Positions 17,406-26,190 of a stretch of DNA of 39,208 bases are shown here, piece by piece. The notes beneath the pieces are model-generated. The model was not told where the DNA came from. It saw only the letters and a program-made list of their open reading frames with translations, and searched no databases. A program made the translations under genes and the position numbers. Numbering within the stretch: position 1 is the stretch's first letter; each line of letters opens with the position of its first letter. The stretch is from an uncultured Alphaproteobacteria bacterium (GTDB lineage: Bacteria > Pseudomonadota > Alphaproteobacteria > RF32 > CAG-239), in NCBI GenBank assembly GCA_944390355.1, contig CALXPT010000016.1, positions 1 to 39,208 on the forward strand, read 5' to 3'.

Positions 17406-18095
17406 ATGGCTAAACAAAATAGTAATGAACAAGATGATATTTTGTTTCAGGAGATTAATGAAGAACTCCAAAAAGAAAAGCTGATGAACTTTTGGAAGAA
17501 ATATGGTTTGTTTGCGCTGATTTTGGTGGTAGTTTCTTTAACACTCGCCGTCAGTTATGAAAGTATTGTCGCATGGAAAAATAAAAGAGCTCAAACATGG
17601 AGCGATGCTTACGCTTATGCTTTTAATCTCCAAGTTCAAGGCGATTATGACAAAAGTATTGAGGTCTTTCAAAAAATGGCCGAGCAAAATGACGGCATTT
17701 ATCGCGATTTTGCCATGCTCCAGATTGCCAATATTTATTTGGATCAAAATAAAATCGATGAGGCGGTTAAAGTCTTAGAATCCATTACTCAAAACGAAAA
17801 AACGAATCCTAATCTCAAAAAAGCGGCTTTGGTTAAGCTCGTTTCTTATAAAATAGAAAATGCTCCCGCCGATGAAATTGATAATCTGTTGAAGCCGTTG
17901 ATTGAAGAAAATGATTCTTGGACGAATATTGCCCTTGAACTTAAAGCCATGCTCGCTATCAGAGAACATAATCTCGGTGAGGCCAAGGCGTTATATTCTC
18001 AAATTCTTGCCAGCGGCGCAAAACTCCAAGACGGCATGAAAGCCCGCGCTCAAGATATGTTGGCCGTGCTTAGCGAAGCTGAAACTCAACAATAA
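17406..18095 (+). CDS. YfgM-like membrane-anchored TPR protein
   Basis: 229 aa. A charged cytoplasmic N-terminus, one helix (about residues 34-56, YGLFALILVVVSLTLAVSYE) and a periplasmic TPR region (YAYAFNLQVQGDYDKSIEVF, FAMLQIANIYLDQNKIDEA, LEAKALYSQI-type helices). Family members (TPR_21) accompany the SecYEG translocon in E. coli and are thought to help periplasmic folding. The gene sits directly before bamB and der, the same order as in many proteobacteria, which supports the call. GAGG lies nine bases before the ATG. Confidence 0.85.
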   Translation: MAKQNSNEQDDILFQEINEELQKEKLMNFWKKYGLFALILVVVSLTLAVSYESIVAWKNKRAQTWSDAYAYAFNLQVQGDYDKSIEVFQKMAEQNDGIYRDFAMLQIANIYLDQNKIDEAVKVLESITQNEKTNPNLKKAALVKLVSYKIENAPADEIDNLLKPLIEENDSWTNIALELKAMLAIREHNLGEAKALYSQILASGAKLQDGMKARAQDMLAVLSEAETQQ

Positions 18096-18122
18096 TTTTC
18101 ATTATTACTATCGGAGTGTCCC

Positions 18123-19457
18123 ATGTTAAATTATAAATCTGTTAGAATTTTGAACATCGGTTTGTTATGTGTTGCTCTTTCCGGATGCGGGCTGTTCGGT
18201 AAGGATAAACTCGTTATCGAAGGAGATAGAATCGCTTTCTTGGATAACGGCGGTATTTTACAGCCTGATTTTCAAGAAGGGACCTACAAAATTAATTTGC
18301 CCGAGGCTGTTACAAATATAAGCTGGAATCAAGAAGGCGGAAATGCCACTCACGACATGGGACATTTGAACAGTGCCGACGTTATCTCCGAATTGTGGGA
18401 TGAAAGCTTTGGCAAAGGTTCGTCTAAGAGAGATATTTTAATCTCTTCTCCAGTTGTTCAGAATCGCGTTATCTATACTATTGATGCCGAAGCTAATGTA
18501 TCTGCTTTTAACTTAGATGACGGGGATGAATTGTGGAATGTTGAACTCGAACGTAAAATCGAAAGCAATGATGATGTATCCATGAAAGGTGCCGGTATTG
18601 CCGTTTGGAGGGATAAGGTTTTTGCCTCAACCGGCTATGGCAGCGTCTTTGCTCTTGATGCATCCAACGGGGCGGAAATTTGGCGTTTTGATAATGAAGT
18701 CCCCTTTAGAATCGCACCGACCGTCAGCTCCAAGTATATTTTTGCTCAGACCCTGGATAACACTCTATTCGCGTTGGATGCAAACAGCGGACACGAACTT
18801 TGGAAATACAAATCCATTCAAGAAAATACGACTTTAGTCGGGGGAGCAAGTCCCGCTTTTGATGAAGGTTTGGATGTCGTCGTCGCGGCTTTTTCCAACG
18901 GAGAACTGCGTGCTATTAAAGCCTCTACGGGAACGCCGTTGTGGTCGGTGTTAATGGTTTCGCGCAAGAGAATGAATTCTTTGGCTTCCATCAATACCAT
19001 CAAAGCTAATCCGGTTATTAATGACGGCGTGGTGTATGCGGCCGGTAATAATCATGTGATGATGGCTATTGACTTGCGTACGGGTACACCTATTTGGGAA
19101 AGAGAAATTAGCTGCAACAGCCAGCCTTGGGTTGCCGGAAAGGTGCTTTATGCTTTGTCAAATGATGCAAACCTGTTTGCTATTGAGAAGAAAACTGGTC
19201 GCATCATTTGGTCGACTAAAATTCCTCTCGGAAAAGATGCCAGCGAACTCAGCGGGGCTTTTGCTTCAGGGCCAGTATTGACAGGGTATCGTTTGATTGT
19301 TACTTCCTCTAAAGGTTATGCCTTTGCGGTCTCTCCTTTCAGCGGAAAAATCTTAGGCTTTATTGATTTGGATGAAGAAGTTAATTCTTCTCCGATTGTG
19401 GCGGAAGATATCGTCTTGTTCACAACCAATGATGCCGAGCTTATTGCTTATAAATAA
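18123..19457 (+). CDS. bamB: Outer-membrane assembly lipoprotein BamB
   Basis: 444 aa. The signal ends in LSGC, with Cys22 as the lipid anchor. The mature protein is a PQQ-type beta-propeller: repeated blades such as VFALDASNGAEIWRFD, LFALDANSGHELWKYK, MMAIDLRTGTPIWERE and LFAIEKKTGRIIWSTK. BamB works with BamA to insert beta-barrel proteins into the outer membrane. Length and blade spacing fit the family. It is 27 bases after the TPR gene and 11 before der, so the three form one transcription unit. This gene shows the host has an outer membrane. Confidence 0.93.
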   Translation: MLNYKSVRILNIGLLCVALSGCGLFGKDKLVIEGDRIAFLDNGGILQPDFQEGTYKINLPEAVTNISWNQEGGNATHDMGHLNSADVISELWDESFGKGSSKRDILISSPVVQNRVIYTIDAEANVSAFNLDDGDELWNVELERKIESNDDVSMKGAGIAVWRDKVFASTGYGSVFALDASNGAEIWRFDNEVPFRIAPTVSSKYIFAQTLDNTLFALDANSGHELWKYKSIQENTTLVGGASPAFDEGLDVVVAAFSNGELRAIKASTGTPLWSVLMVSRKRMNSLASINTIKANPVINDGVVYAAGNNHVMMAIDLRTGTPIWEREISCNSQPWVAGKVLYALSNDANLFAIEKKTGRIIWSTKIPLGKDASELSGAFASGPVLTGYRLIVTSSKGYAFAVSPFSGKILGFIDLDEEVNSSPIVAEDIVLFTTNDAELIAYK

Positions 19458-19468
19458 TTGAGGTCGGT

Positions 19469-20881
19469 ATGAGTATCAAGGTTGCCATTGTCGGTCGTCC
19501 CAATGTCGGAAAATCTACGCTCTTTAATCGTCTGGTCGGACGCAAAATTGCTATTGTTCATGATATGCCTGGGGTTACGCGCGACAGAAAAGAGGCTGAC
19601 GCTAAAATACGCGACTTGAAATTAAAAATTGTCGATACCGCAGGTTATGAATTTTCTACCAAAGACAACCTTGAACAAAGAATGTGGCTGCAAACAAAAC
19701 GCGCGATTGAAGAATCGGATGTGTGTTTGTTTTTGTTTGACGCGCGCGAGGGGCTTCACCCCTATGATGAGCATTTGGCAGGGTTGGTTCGGGAATCGCA
19801 AAAGCCGGTCATTCTTCTGGCTAATAAATGCGAAGGAAAAGCTCAAGAAGACAGCATTTTTGAGGCCTATAAACTCGGGCTGGGGCAGCCCATTCCATTT
19901 TCTGCGGAACATGGTTTGGGAATGCAGGACTTATATGATGCGCTCAAAAAGTTTGATAAAAAAGATGAGATTTCTTTTGAAGAGCAGGATAAGCAAATTA
20001 AACTTGAAAATGCTGATTTATCTCCCGAAGAAATTGAGGCTAAGCGTGATGAAGCTTATCTTAAACGCCCCATTCAGCTGGCTTTTGTCGGTCGGCCGAA
20101 TGTCGGAAAATCTACACTCGTTAACGCCTTGCTTAATGATGAGCGAATGTTGACCGGTGCTGAGGCAGGCGTTACGCGGGATGCTATTTCAACAGATTGG
20201 GAATGGAACGGACGTAAAATTAAACTGGTTGATACGGCAGGTTTACGCAAGCAGGCTCGCGTTGATTCTTCCTTGGAAAAAATGTCGGCGGCCAGCACTA
20301 AGCGTGCGGCTTTTTTAGCTCAGGTCGTGGTACTCGTTTTAGATGCCGACGCTGTTTTGGATAAGCAAGATTTAACCATTGCTCGACAAGTTCTTGATGA
20401 AGGACGCGCTTTGGTTATTGCCGTTAATAAATGGGACATTGCAAATCGAAAAGAAGCTCTTGATAGGCTTAATTACAAACTGCAAACTTCGTTATCTCAA
20501 GCAGAGGGAGTGCCTACGGTTACGGTATCGGCCTTAAAACATGAAGGTTTGGATAAGCTTATGCGGGCGGTTCTTAAGGTTTATGACAGGTGGAATCTTC
20601 GCGTGCCGACGGCTCCTTTAAATAATTGGTTTCGCGATATGATGGAGAATTGTCCGCCGCCGCTTGGAAAAAACAATCGACGCATAAAGCTTAAATATAT
20701 CACACAAGCTAAAACCAGACCGCCGTCTTTTTATATTTTTTCAAGTAATCCCGAAGGTTTGCCTGATTCTTATTTGCGTTATCTTACGAATAGTTTGCGC
20801 GAGACGTTTGATATGCGTGGTATTCCTGTTCGTATTACAGTTCGGAAATCCGAAAATCCTTATGCTAATAAGAAGAAATAA
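19469..20881 (+). CDS. der: Ribosome-assembly GTPase Der (EngA)
   Basis: 470 aa with two GTPase domains in tandem, a layout unique to Der. Each has a GRPNVGKST P-loop (residues 8-16 and about 210-218), a switch region with GVTRD and a DTAG motif; NKCE and NKWD give the base-recognition motifs. A C-terminal KH-like domain follows (about 380-470, FYIFSSNPEGLPDSYLRYL). It is needed for 50S ribosomal subunit maturation. ATG with GAGG upstream. Last gene of its operon, followed by a terminator. Confidence 0.97.
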   Translation: MSIKVAIVGRPNVGKSTLFNRLVGRKIAIVHDMPGVTRDRKEADAKIRDLKLKIVDTAGYEFSTKDNLEQRMWLQTKRAIEESDVCLFLFDAREGLHPYDEHLAGLVRESQKPVILLANKCEGKAQEDSIFEAYKLGLGQPIPFSAEHGLGMQDLYDALKKFDKKDEISFEEQDKQIKLENADLSPEEIEAKRDEAYLKRPIQLAFVGRPNVGKSTLVNALLNDERMLTGAEAGVTRDAISTDWEWNGRKIKLVDTAGLRKQARVDSSLEKMSAASTKRAAFLAQVVVLVLDADAVLDKQDLTIARQVLDEGRALVIAVNKWDIANRKEALDRLNYKLQTSLSQAEGVPTVTVSALKHEGLDKLMRAVLKVYDRWNLRVPTAPLNNWFRDMMENCPPPLGKNNRRIKLKYITQAKTRPPSFYIFSSNPEGLPDSYLRYLTNSLRETFDMRGIPVRITVRKSENPYANKKK

Positions 20882-20892
20882 TTGTTATCCTT

Positions 20893-20918
20893 AAGGCTGC
20901 TGTCTGCGGCTTTTTTTT
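20893..20918 (+). terminator. Terminator after der
   Basis: AAGGCTGC (20893-20900), loop TGTCT, GCGGCTTT (20906-20913) pairing with two G-U, ending in eight T. Confidence 0.75.
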
Positions 20919-20922
20919 GACA

Positions 20923-20951
20923 TTGACTCGGATTGTATCTTGGTGTACCAT
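20923..20951 (+). promoter_or_regulatory. Candidate promoter of the 229-aa orphan gene
   Basis: TTGACT (20923-20928), 17-bp spacer, TACCAT (20946-20951), about 38 bases before the ATG at 20989. A second TTGACA lies just upstream at 20917-20922. Confidence 0.45.
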
Positions 20952-20988
20952 GTTTGAAGTTTTTTATTATTAATCAAATTATATCATT

Positions 20989-21678
20989 ATGGTTACTTAT
21001 AATCACTTAATCACCAATGTTCAGCAAGCTTGGATGATTTTTGAAAAATTCCTTCCGAAAGAAATTATGGAAACTCAAGCCAATGCGGAGAAATTTCCGG
21101 TTAAAATTTATCGGATTGAGTCCCCTTGGTTTTCTCATTTTCAAAAGAGCAAAATTTCTCAATTTTCCGTTTGGGCTATTAAAGTTTCTGAGGCAAATTA
21201 CTGCGGCGTGGTGTTTAACTCTGGTATTAAAAATGACGATGGCGAACTTATCGGCGGCGTTTTTATTTCTTTTTCGGAAAACAATATTTTACGCGTTTTT
21301 CGTAACCGTGATTTTGTTTCGGACTATGTCTATATTGAAAAAGAACAAGATGAGTTCAAGCTCTGCCGACGTTTTTTTGTAACAAATTCCGTGGAAGCTT
21401 GGAAAATATTGAGCCAGATTGTCCCGCAACGAAAAATCAGCGATATTGCTCTTGTCAAACTTAACCATTATATTGATTCGGTTAATTTTGGTTGGGCGGT
21501 TTTAAATAAAAACTTTTATTTACTGGTCTGTCCCATAGATGGTAAATGTTATGATGTTAAGGGAGGCGATATTGAAAAGTTTTGTTTGGATGGTGAGCGC
21601 GTTCATCCTCTTTTTCGGTTGAGATTTAAGCATTTTTATTATTTGAAGTTAGTCAGGTTTCCGGACAGGAAAGCTTAA
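20989..21678 (+). CDS. Soluble protein of unknown function
   Basis: 229 aa, no signal peptide or membrane segment. It begins with a helix (NHLITNVQQAWMIFEKFLPKEI). It seems to contain two similar halves: an AWMIFEKFLP segment early and AWKILSQIVPQR later, each followed by strands rich in aromatic residues. That suggests an internal duplication with low identity. I recognise no family and see no catalytic motif. It has its own candidate promoter and a terminator, so it is a single-gene unit. The ribosome site is weak. Codon use matches its neighbours. Confidence 0.7.
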   Translation: MVTYNHLITNVQQAWMIFEKFLPKEIMETQANAEKFPVKIYRIESPWFSHFQKSKISQFSVWAIKVSEANYCGVVFNSGIKNDDGELIGGVFISFSENNILRVFRNRDFVSDYVYIEKEQDEFKLCRRFFVTNSVEAWKILSQIVPQRKISDIALVKLNHYIDSVNFGWAVLNKNFYLLVCPIDGKCYDVKGGDIEKFCLDGERVHPLFRLRFKHFYYLKLVRFPDRKA

Positions 21679-21681
21679 ACG

Positions 21682-21717
21682 AAAAGTGTCAGAGATTTCT
21701 CTGACACTTTTTTGCTT
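21682..21717 (+). terminator. Bidirectional terminator between the orphan gene and pssA
   Basis: A perfect inverted repeat, AAAAGTGTCAGAGA (21682-21695) with its complement at 21698-21711, flanked by A-runs on one side and T-runs on the other. It can end transcription from both converging genes. Confidence 0.9.
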
Positions 21718-21719
21718 TT

Positions 21720-22514
21720 TTAAGCAGGCTTATGCTCTTTTTCATAATCTCGCTTAAGCTTGATAAATGCTAATATTCCAAACGGAATCGAAAGTGCATA
21801 AAGCGCAACCATTGTCCCTAATGTCTGCCACGGATTAGTTAACATCAGACTGACAAATAACGCAACCAGCAGCATTAAAGGAATAAATAAGTAACTCGGT
21901 ACCCGCCATTTCTTGGTCGAAACGGTCGGAATATGGCTAACCATCAATAATGAAACAATGCACATCAGTGCTGCGCAGACATAATTGTCTCGCAACCACA
22001 ATAACTCCGGATTATCAAACGAAACCATAATCGGCATAATTCCTAATGCCGCCGCTGCCGGCGCAGGTACGCCGACAAAAAAATTGTGCCAATATTCCGG
22101 TTGAGGTTCGGCGTCTAACATGGTGTTGAAACGCGCCAAGCGCATGGCCATTCCGCAAGCAAACATCAGGCAGAAAAACCACCCAAAACGCGGAAAGTCA
22201 TATAATGTCCATTGATACATCAGAATCGCAGGGGCAACGCCAAAGCTCACAAAATCGGACAAGGAATCAAGTTCTGCTCCAAATTTGGTTGAGCCTTTGA
22301 GCATTCGGGCAACTCGGCCATCTAAGCCATCAAAAAAAGCGGCAAGGAATATACAAACGACAGCCTTAACCCATTCGGCTTGAACCGAATAGCGAATCGA
22401 TGTTACTCCGGCGCAGAGCGCAAGCATTGTTACAATATTTGGCGCAATCTTGCGAAAAGGCAGCTCCGTTAGTTTTTGATGCGGAGGTCTGTCTCGGTTA
22501 TAAAAATTTTCCAT
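21720..22514 (-). CDS. pssA: CDP-diacylglycerol-serine O-phosphatidyltransferase
   Basis: 264 aa integral membrane enzyme that makes phosphatidylserine from CDP-diacylglycerol and serine. The CDP-alcohol phosphatidyltransferase signature is present: DGLDGRVARMLKGSTKFG then AELDSLSDF, supplying the metal-binding Asp residues. About seven hydrophobic helices follow the family pattern. Its ATG overlaps the stop of psd (TGATG), so the two successive steps of phosphatidylethanolamine synthesis are translated together. Confidence 0.95.
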   Translation of the reverse strand: MENFYNRDRPPHQKLTELPFRKIAPNIVTMLALCAGVTSIRYSVQAEWVKAVVCIFLAAFFDGLDGRVARMLKGSTKFGAELDSLSDFVSFGVAPAILMYQWTLYDFPRFGWFFCLMFACGMAMRLARFNTMLDAEPQPEYWHNFFVGVPAPAAAALGIMPIMVSFDNPELLWLRDNYVCAALMCIVSLLMVSHIPTVSTKKWRVPSYLFIPLMLLVALFVSLMLTNPWQTLGTMVALYALSIPFGILAFIKLKRDYEKEHKPA

Positions 22515-23221
22515 CAGCGAACTTCTCCGGATATTTCAGCCGCGCCGGATGTCAAATTCGCAATAATCGTTTCGCCGGCAATCATGGTTTGCCCCACGAC
22601 GACTTGCGGCTTGATTTCAAGCGGCAAATAGACATCTAATCTTGAGCCAAAACGAATCATGCCAAAACGTTCGCCCGCTTTATATTCCTGTCCCGAGGCT
22701 GCATCACAAACAATACGACGTGCTACAAGTCCGGCAATTTGAACAAAAGCGATATCTTTTCCCGATGATGTTTTCATCGCTAAAAGCTGACGTTCATTAT
22801 CCTTGCTGGCCTTATCCAAAGTGGCATTGATAAACTTTCCGGGGACATATACCGCTTTGGTGATTTTCCCTTCGGCAGGTGCGCGGTTAACGTGGACATT
22901 AAATACACTCATAAAAACGCTTACGCGATTGTATTTTTGATTGTTCATTGCCAATTCTTCCGGCCCTTCGACTTCGGTTATCATTTGAACAATGCCGTCG
23001 GCAGGCGAAACAACCACGTCTTTGATTTGCGGCGTTACGCGCTCAGGGTCTCTGAAAAAGAAATAGCACCATGCGGTTAATATCAATCCTATCCAACCAA
23101 GCGGAGACCAGATTATAGCTAACAAAGCCGTAACCGCTGCAAATAAACCTACGAATTTCCACCCTTCATTGTGGATATTCGGCAAGATGTATCTACGCCA
23201 TGAAATATCTAGAGTTTTCAT
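22514..23221 (-). CDS. psd: Phosphatidylserine decarboxylase proenzyme (short type)
   Basis: 235 aa from the ATG at 23221, preceded by AAGGA eight bases away; a longer in-frame reading to 23278 lacks a good site. Two helices near residues 20-55 anchor it in the membrane. Core motifs are FFFRDPERVTP, VVSPADG, FMSVFNVHVNRAP and the self-cleavage site FGSR, where Ser193 should become the pyruvoyl group, giving chains of 192 and 43 residues. It converts phosphatidylserine to phosphatidylethanolamine. This is the short form common in alphaproteobacteria. Confidence 0.94.
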   Translation of the reverse strand: MKTLDISWRRYILPNIHNEGWKFVGLFAAVTALLAIIWSPLGWIGLILTAWCYFFFRDPERVTPQIKDVVVSPADGIVQMITEVEGPEELAMNNQKYNRVSVFMSVFNVHVNRAPAEGKITKAVYVPGKFINATLDKASKDNERQLLAMKTSSGKDIAFVQIAGLVARRIVCDAASGQEYKAGERFGMIRFGSRLDVYLPLEIKPQVVVGQTMIAGETIIANLTSGAAEISGEVR

Positions 23222-23358
23222 TTTTAATTTCCTTTTTATCTTGTGATTTTGGCGGAGAAGCTGCCGTGACGCTGTCAACTGCCGCTAGCTCCTTGCGCCA
23301 AAATTCTATTGTTAACTTTTTTAGAGTACGACTTTTGTAAAAAAATACAAGTTTTATG

Positions 23359-23387
23359 TTGCATTTATTATTTTTTCTTTGTATAAC
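23359..23387 (+). promoter_or_regulatory. Promoter of tRNA-Leu
   Basis: TTGCAT (23359-23364), 17-bp spacer, TATAAC (23382-23387). The start point would fall a few bases before the tRNA at 23400. Confidence 0.65.
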
Positions 23388-23399
23388 GTTTTTGTTGAT

Positions 23400-23486
23400 G
23401 CGCTTGTGGCGGAACAGGTAGACGCTGCAGACTTAAAATCTGTTGGGAGCAATCCCGTGCCGGTTCGATTCCGGCCTAGCGCACCA
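23400..23486 (+). tRNA. tRNA-Leu(UAA)
   Basis: An 87-base class II tRNA with an encoded CCA. The anticodon loop CTTAAAA (23432-23438) gives anticodon TAA at 23434-23436, flanked by a 5-bp stem. A long variable arm and the T-arm (GCCGG-TTCGATT-CCGGC) are present. The acceptor stem has one T-T mismatch at pair 6-67. Confidence 0.95.
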
Positions 23487-23494
23487 TTTTAATT

Positions 23495-23516
23495 GCACCT
23501 TTCAGGGTGCTTTTTT
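23495..23516 (+). terminator. Terminator after tRNA-Leu
   Basis: GCACCT (23495-23500), loop TTCA, GGGTGC (23505-23510), then six T. Confidence 0.85.
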
Positions 23517-23627
23517 GTTGTGTTTTGGCCGAAATTAAAAATTTTTCGACTTGTTGGTTTTGTACTTGTCTCCTCTAACTCCATATGATATCTCTTGAAT
23601 ATGATAATTTAACGGGTATTCGCAAAA

Positions 23628-24713
23628 ATGAAATTTGTAATTTCCTTATCTTTGATTTTATGCTCAGCTACCTTTGCTTGGGCTGAAGAATCTCCTTGGG
23701 CAGGAAAATGGGAGTTTGAACGCTATGCTTATGCTGTCGGCGGTGTTTTGAATATTAACAATTGCCATAAATCAAAATGCAACTTTGAAATTTTTACAAG
23801 TCATGGCTCTCATTCTTGCAATGTTCAAGGAACTATGATTATTGATGGAAATAAAGCTAAGTATTTTAGCCATCGGTCTTACGGTGAAGAAGGGAAAGTT
23901 TTGTTTACTCTTAATCCCCTAAAACGGATTATTGATGTTAAACATGTCAGCGGGCGTTTTTGCGGAATGAGAGGTTATATCGACGGTTCTTATGAATATG
24001 AATCTCTTCCTTATCGTTATCCTACCAGTTTTGACTGTTGGGCTGATAATCTTTCTCTCGCCGAAAAAACTATCTGCGCCTCACCAAAACTTTCTAAAGC
24101 CGATATTGAATTTTCCGTAAATTATCCTGACATTAAAACGGCTGATTGGATTAGCCTTCGCAATAAATGTGCCGATGATGAAAAATGCCTAAATGATTTT
24201 TATCATAAAGCGATTTTTGATGCCTTCGAACGTGTTCATCACAAAAAATTTAATTTTTATGATTATGCACGCAGTCAAAAACAAAAATGGTATTTTCCGT
24301 CGGACTTAATGCTTCTGGATGATTTTTTGATTAATTCCATGGATAATGAATATTATAAAGCTTGGAAAGTGTCTTTAAATGATGACTACACCACTTTTAA
24401 ATGCGATAATTGTTTTAGTGCATCTTACGGTGTGGCCGGACTTTATAAAATTTATGAATCTGCTTTTTATCTTGATGAAAATCAAATCTGGCTGGCCTTT
24501 GTATCTGCGAATCTTAAGGAACCAGAAAATCAAAATATTATCGTTTTTGCGCCCTATCCTAAGAAACTTTACGACAGTCCTAGTTTGATTAGAGAATTTA
24601 GCGATTATTTGGCGGCATCTGGTTATTTCAACTCTGACAGCATCAAACTCTTATCGTTTAAACACGAAAAATCTTGGTGGGAAAAGTTTGCTGATTTGTT
24701 CGGAATGAATTAA
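23628..24713 (+). CDS. Secreted protein with an LprI-like segment
   Basis: 361 aa with a clear signal peptide (MKFVISLSLILCSATFAWA, cleaved near residue 19), so periplasmic or secreted. Residues about 20-125 look like a beta-rich domain with paired cysteines (NCHKSKCNF, HSCNVQ, RFCGM). Residues about 132-160 (TSFDCWADNLSLAEKTICAS) match the LprI/DUF1311 pattern of Cys, Glu and Ile-Cys found in lysozyme-inhibitor-like proteins. The last 160 residues match nothing I know. A role against host lysozyme is possible but rests on this short motif. The ribosome site is weak. It precedes the SGNH hydrolase gene by 57 bp. Confidence 0.7.
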   Translation: MKFVISLSLILCSATFAWAEESPWAGKWEFERYAYAVGGVLNINNCHKSKCNFEIFTSHGSHSCNVQGTMIIDGNKAKYFSHRSYGEEGKVLFTLNPLKRIIDVKHVSGRFCGMRGYIDGSYEYESLPYRYPTSFDCWADNLSLAEKTICASPKLSKADIEFSVNYPDIKTADWISLRNKCADDEKCLNDFYHKAIFDAFERVHHKKFNFYDYARSQKQKWYFPSDLMLLDDFLINSMDNEYYKAWKVSLNDDYTTFKCDNCFSASYGVAGLYKIYESAFYLDENQIWLAFVSANLKEPENQNIIVFAPYPKKLYDSPSLIREFSDYLAASGYFNSDSIKLLSFKHEKSWWEKFADLFGMN

Positions 24714-24770
24714 CATATTTAACAAGGATTATTTCTTATTATCTAATTAAAAAAAATTACGGAGATAAAA

Positions 24771-25382
24771 ATGGTTAAAAGTATCGGAATGATTGGCGAT
24801 AGTATTGCTCATGGATATCATGACGAATATGGTTTAGGATATTTTGCAAGGTTTGCTCAAAAGATATTATCCGTTCATTCCGGTGAATATGTTTTTAACA
24901 ATATGTCGCAATCCGGTGATAACATCGCCGATGCAACTCAGCGTGCAATACATGAAGTCTTGTCAAGAAATTTTGATTTAATCCTTGTAAATATCGGAAT
25001 CAATGACTTAAGACGGCGCAAAGACAGTGATTTACTGTTAGATTTTTCTGAAGGGGCCAGAAAAATGTATTGGAATAAACTTCTGGATATTTTAGCTCTT
25101 ACCAAAGCTAAAATCGTAGTTTTGGACTTAACTCCGGTGATTGAAGAAAGATATTCCAAGCAAGCTACTTTAGTTCGATATAACGCCGATGTGGAAAGAT
25201 ATAATGAAATAATCAAGGAAATTTGCAATAATCGCAATATTGCTTTTTTCTCTCGATACGATTCATGGAAAAAGCGCGAATTGAAAGACCTTTACAAAGA
25301 TGCTACTCATCCCAATGCCAAAGGGCATCAGATTATGGCAGATGAGCTTTATGATTATTTAAATGCTCATAACTTTATATAA
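24771..25382 (+). CDS. SGNH/GDSL-type hydrolase
   Basis: 203 aa, cytoplasmic (no signal peptide). The four blocks of the family are present: GDS (nucleophile Ser11), a Gly in SQSGDN, NIGINDL (Asn in block III) and DATHP with Asp177 and His180. These enzymes cleave esters such as acyl or acetyl groups on lipids or sugars. The substrate cannot be told from sequence. GGAG precedes the ATG. No terminator follows; it converges with the next gene at a 41-bp gap. Confidence 0.88.
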   Translation: MVKSIGMIGDSIAHGYHDEYGLGYFARFAQKILSVHSGEYVFNNMSQSGDNIADATQRAIHEVLSRNFDLILVNIGINDLRRRKDSDLLLDFSEGARKMYWNKLLDILALTKAKIVVLDLTPVIEERYSKQATLVRYNADVERYNEIIKEICNNRNIAFFSRYDSWKKRELKDLYKDATHPNAKGHQIMADELYDYLNAHNFI

Positions 25383-25423
25383 TTCACAATATGATTTCTG
25401 AGGCGTTTTTCTTTTTATTCTTG

Positions 25424-26068
25424 CTAATATTTTATTTTATCAAAGCGGTTATAACTCGTATCATAGACATTCAAGGTATCTGCTATGGACTTGTATTTTG
25501 GCAGATATTCTTTCACCTTTGCACTACGCTCTTCTATCAAGCTTTTCGGCGTATGGCGTTTCGTGCGCTGCTCCCTTTCCAATGCGCGTTGGTAGGCGAT
25601 GTCTTCTCGGCACAAGATAAAATCAACCTCGGTCTTAAATCCTAATTCTTTTAGATTTTTAAGCAACTCTATGTGTGCCTCATTCACACCGCTGTGTTCC
25701 AGTTTTATGTTGATATTTCTTTCAACCGCACGGCGAAGTATTTCATAGCCTATCACACGGGCCGGTATCTCCCAACGATTAAAGGCCTCTACACTCCCGT
25801 ATTGTTCCAAATCTTTTTGATAATCCGGCAACTGCTCCATTATTTTATCAAAACTTATGTATAGGGCATCTTTGTCTTTGTGATGTCGGCTAAAAGCACT
25901 TTTCCCTGCTCCGGGGATGCCGCTGATTTGCAAAAAATACGGGCTGTTTTGCGCTCGTCCATAAGACAGCTGTTCCTCAATGATATCTTCATACATTGGG
26001 GTTTTGATTTGCTCATACTCATATGGTATCAGCTTTCCTATTTGCGGCATCAAAACTTGTAGGCGCAT
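25424..26068 (-). CDS. Zeta-toxin-like P-loop kinase
   Basis: 214 aa. The Walker A motif is GIPGAGKS (residues 50-57), followed by a zeta-type pattern: ISFDKIMEQLPDYQKDL, RWEIPARVIGYEILRRAV and KLEHSGVNEAHIELL. Zeta toxins phosphorylate UDP-N-acetylglucosamine and block wall synthesis. Others in the family are housekeeping kinases of small substrates. No epsilon-like or other small antitoxin gene lies next to it on the same strand, so a toxin role is uncertain. The gene stands alone between convergent and divergent neighbours. Confidence 0.75.
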   Translation of the reverse strand: MRLQVLMPQIGKLIPYEYEQIKTPMYEDIIEEQLSYGRAQNSPYFLQISGIPGAGKSAFSRHHKDKDALYISFDKIMEQLPDYQKDLEQYGSVEAFNRWEIPARVIGYEILRRAVERNINIKLEHSGVNEAHIELLKNLKELGFKTEVDFILCREDIAYQRALEREQRTKRHTPKSLIEERSAKVKEYLPKYKSIADTLNVYDTSYNRFDKIKY

Positions 26069-26190
26069 TCTTTTTTACCTGCTTTTTTTCTTAAAACTCC
26101 GGTTTTATAGCACAATTTTAATAAAAAAACAACTCTATCTTGCTAGAATAGGTTCATCTTTTGTAACTTTGTACTTGAGGAATGATTAAT

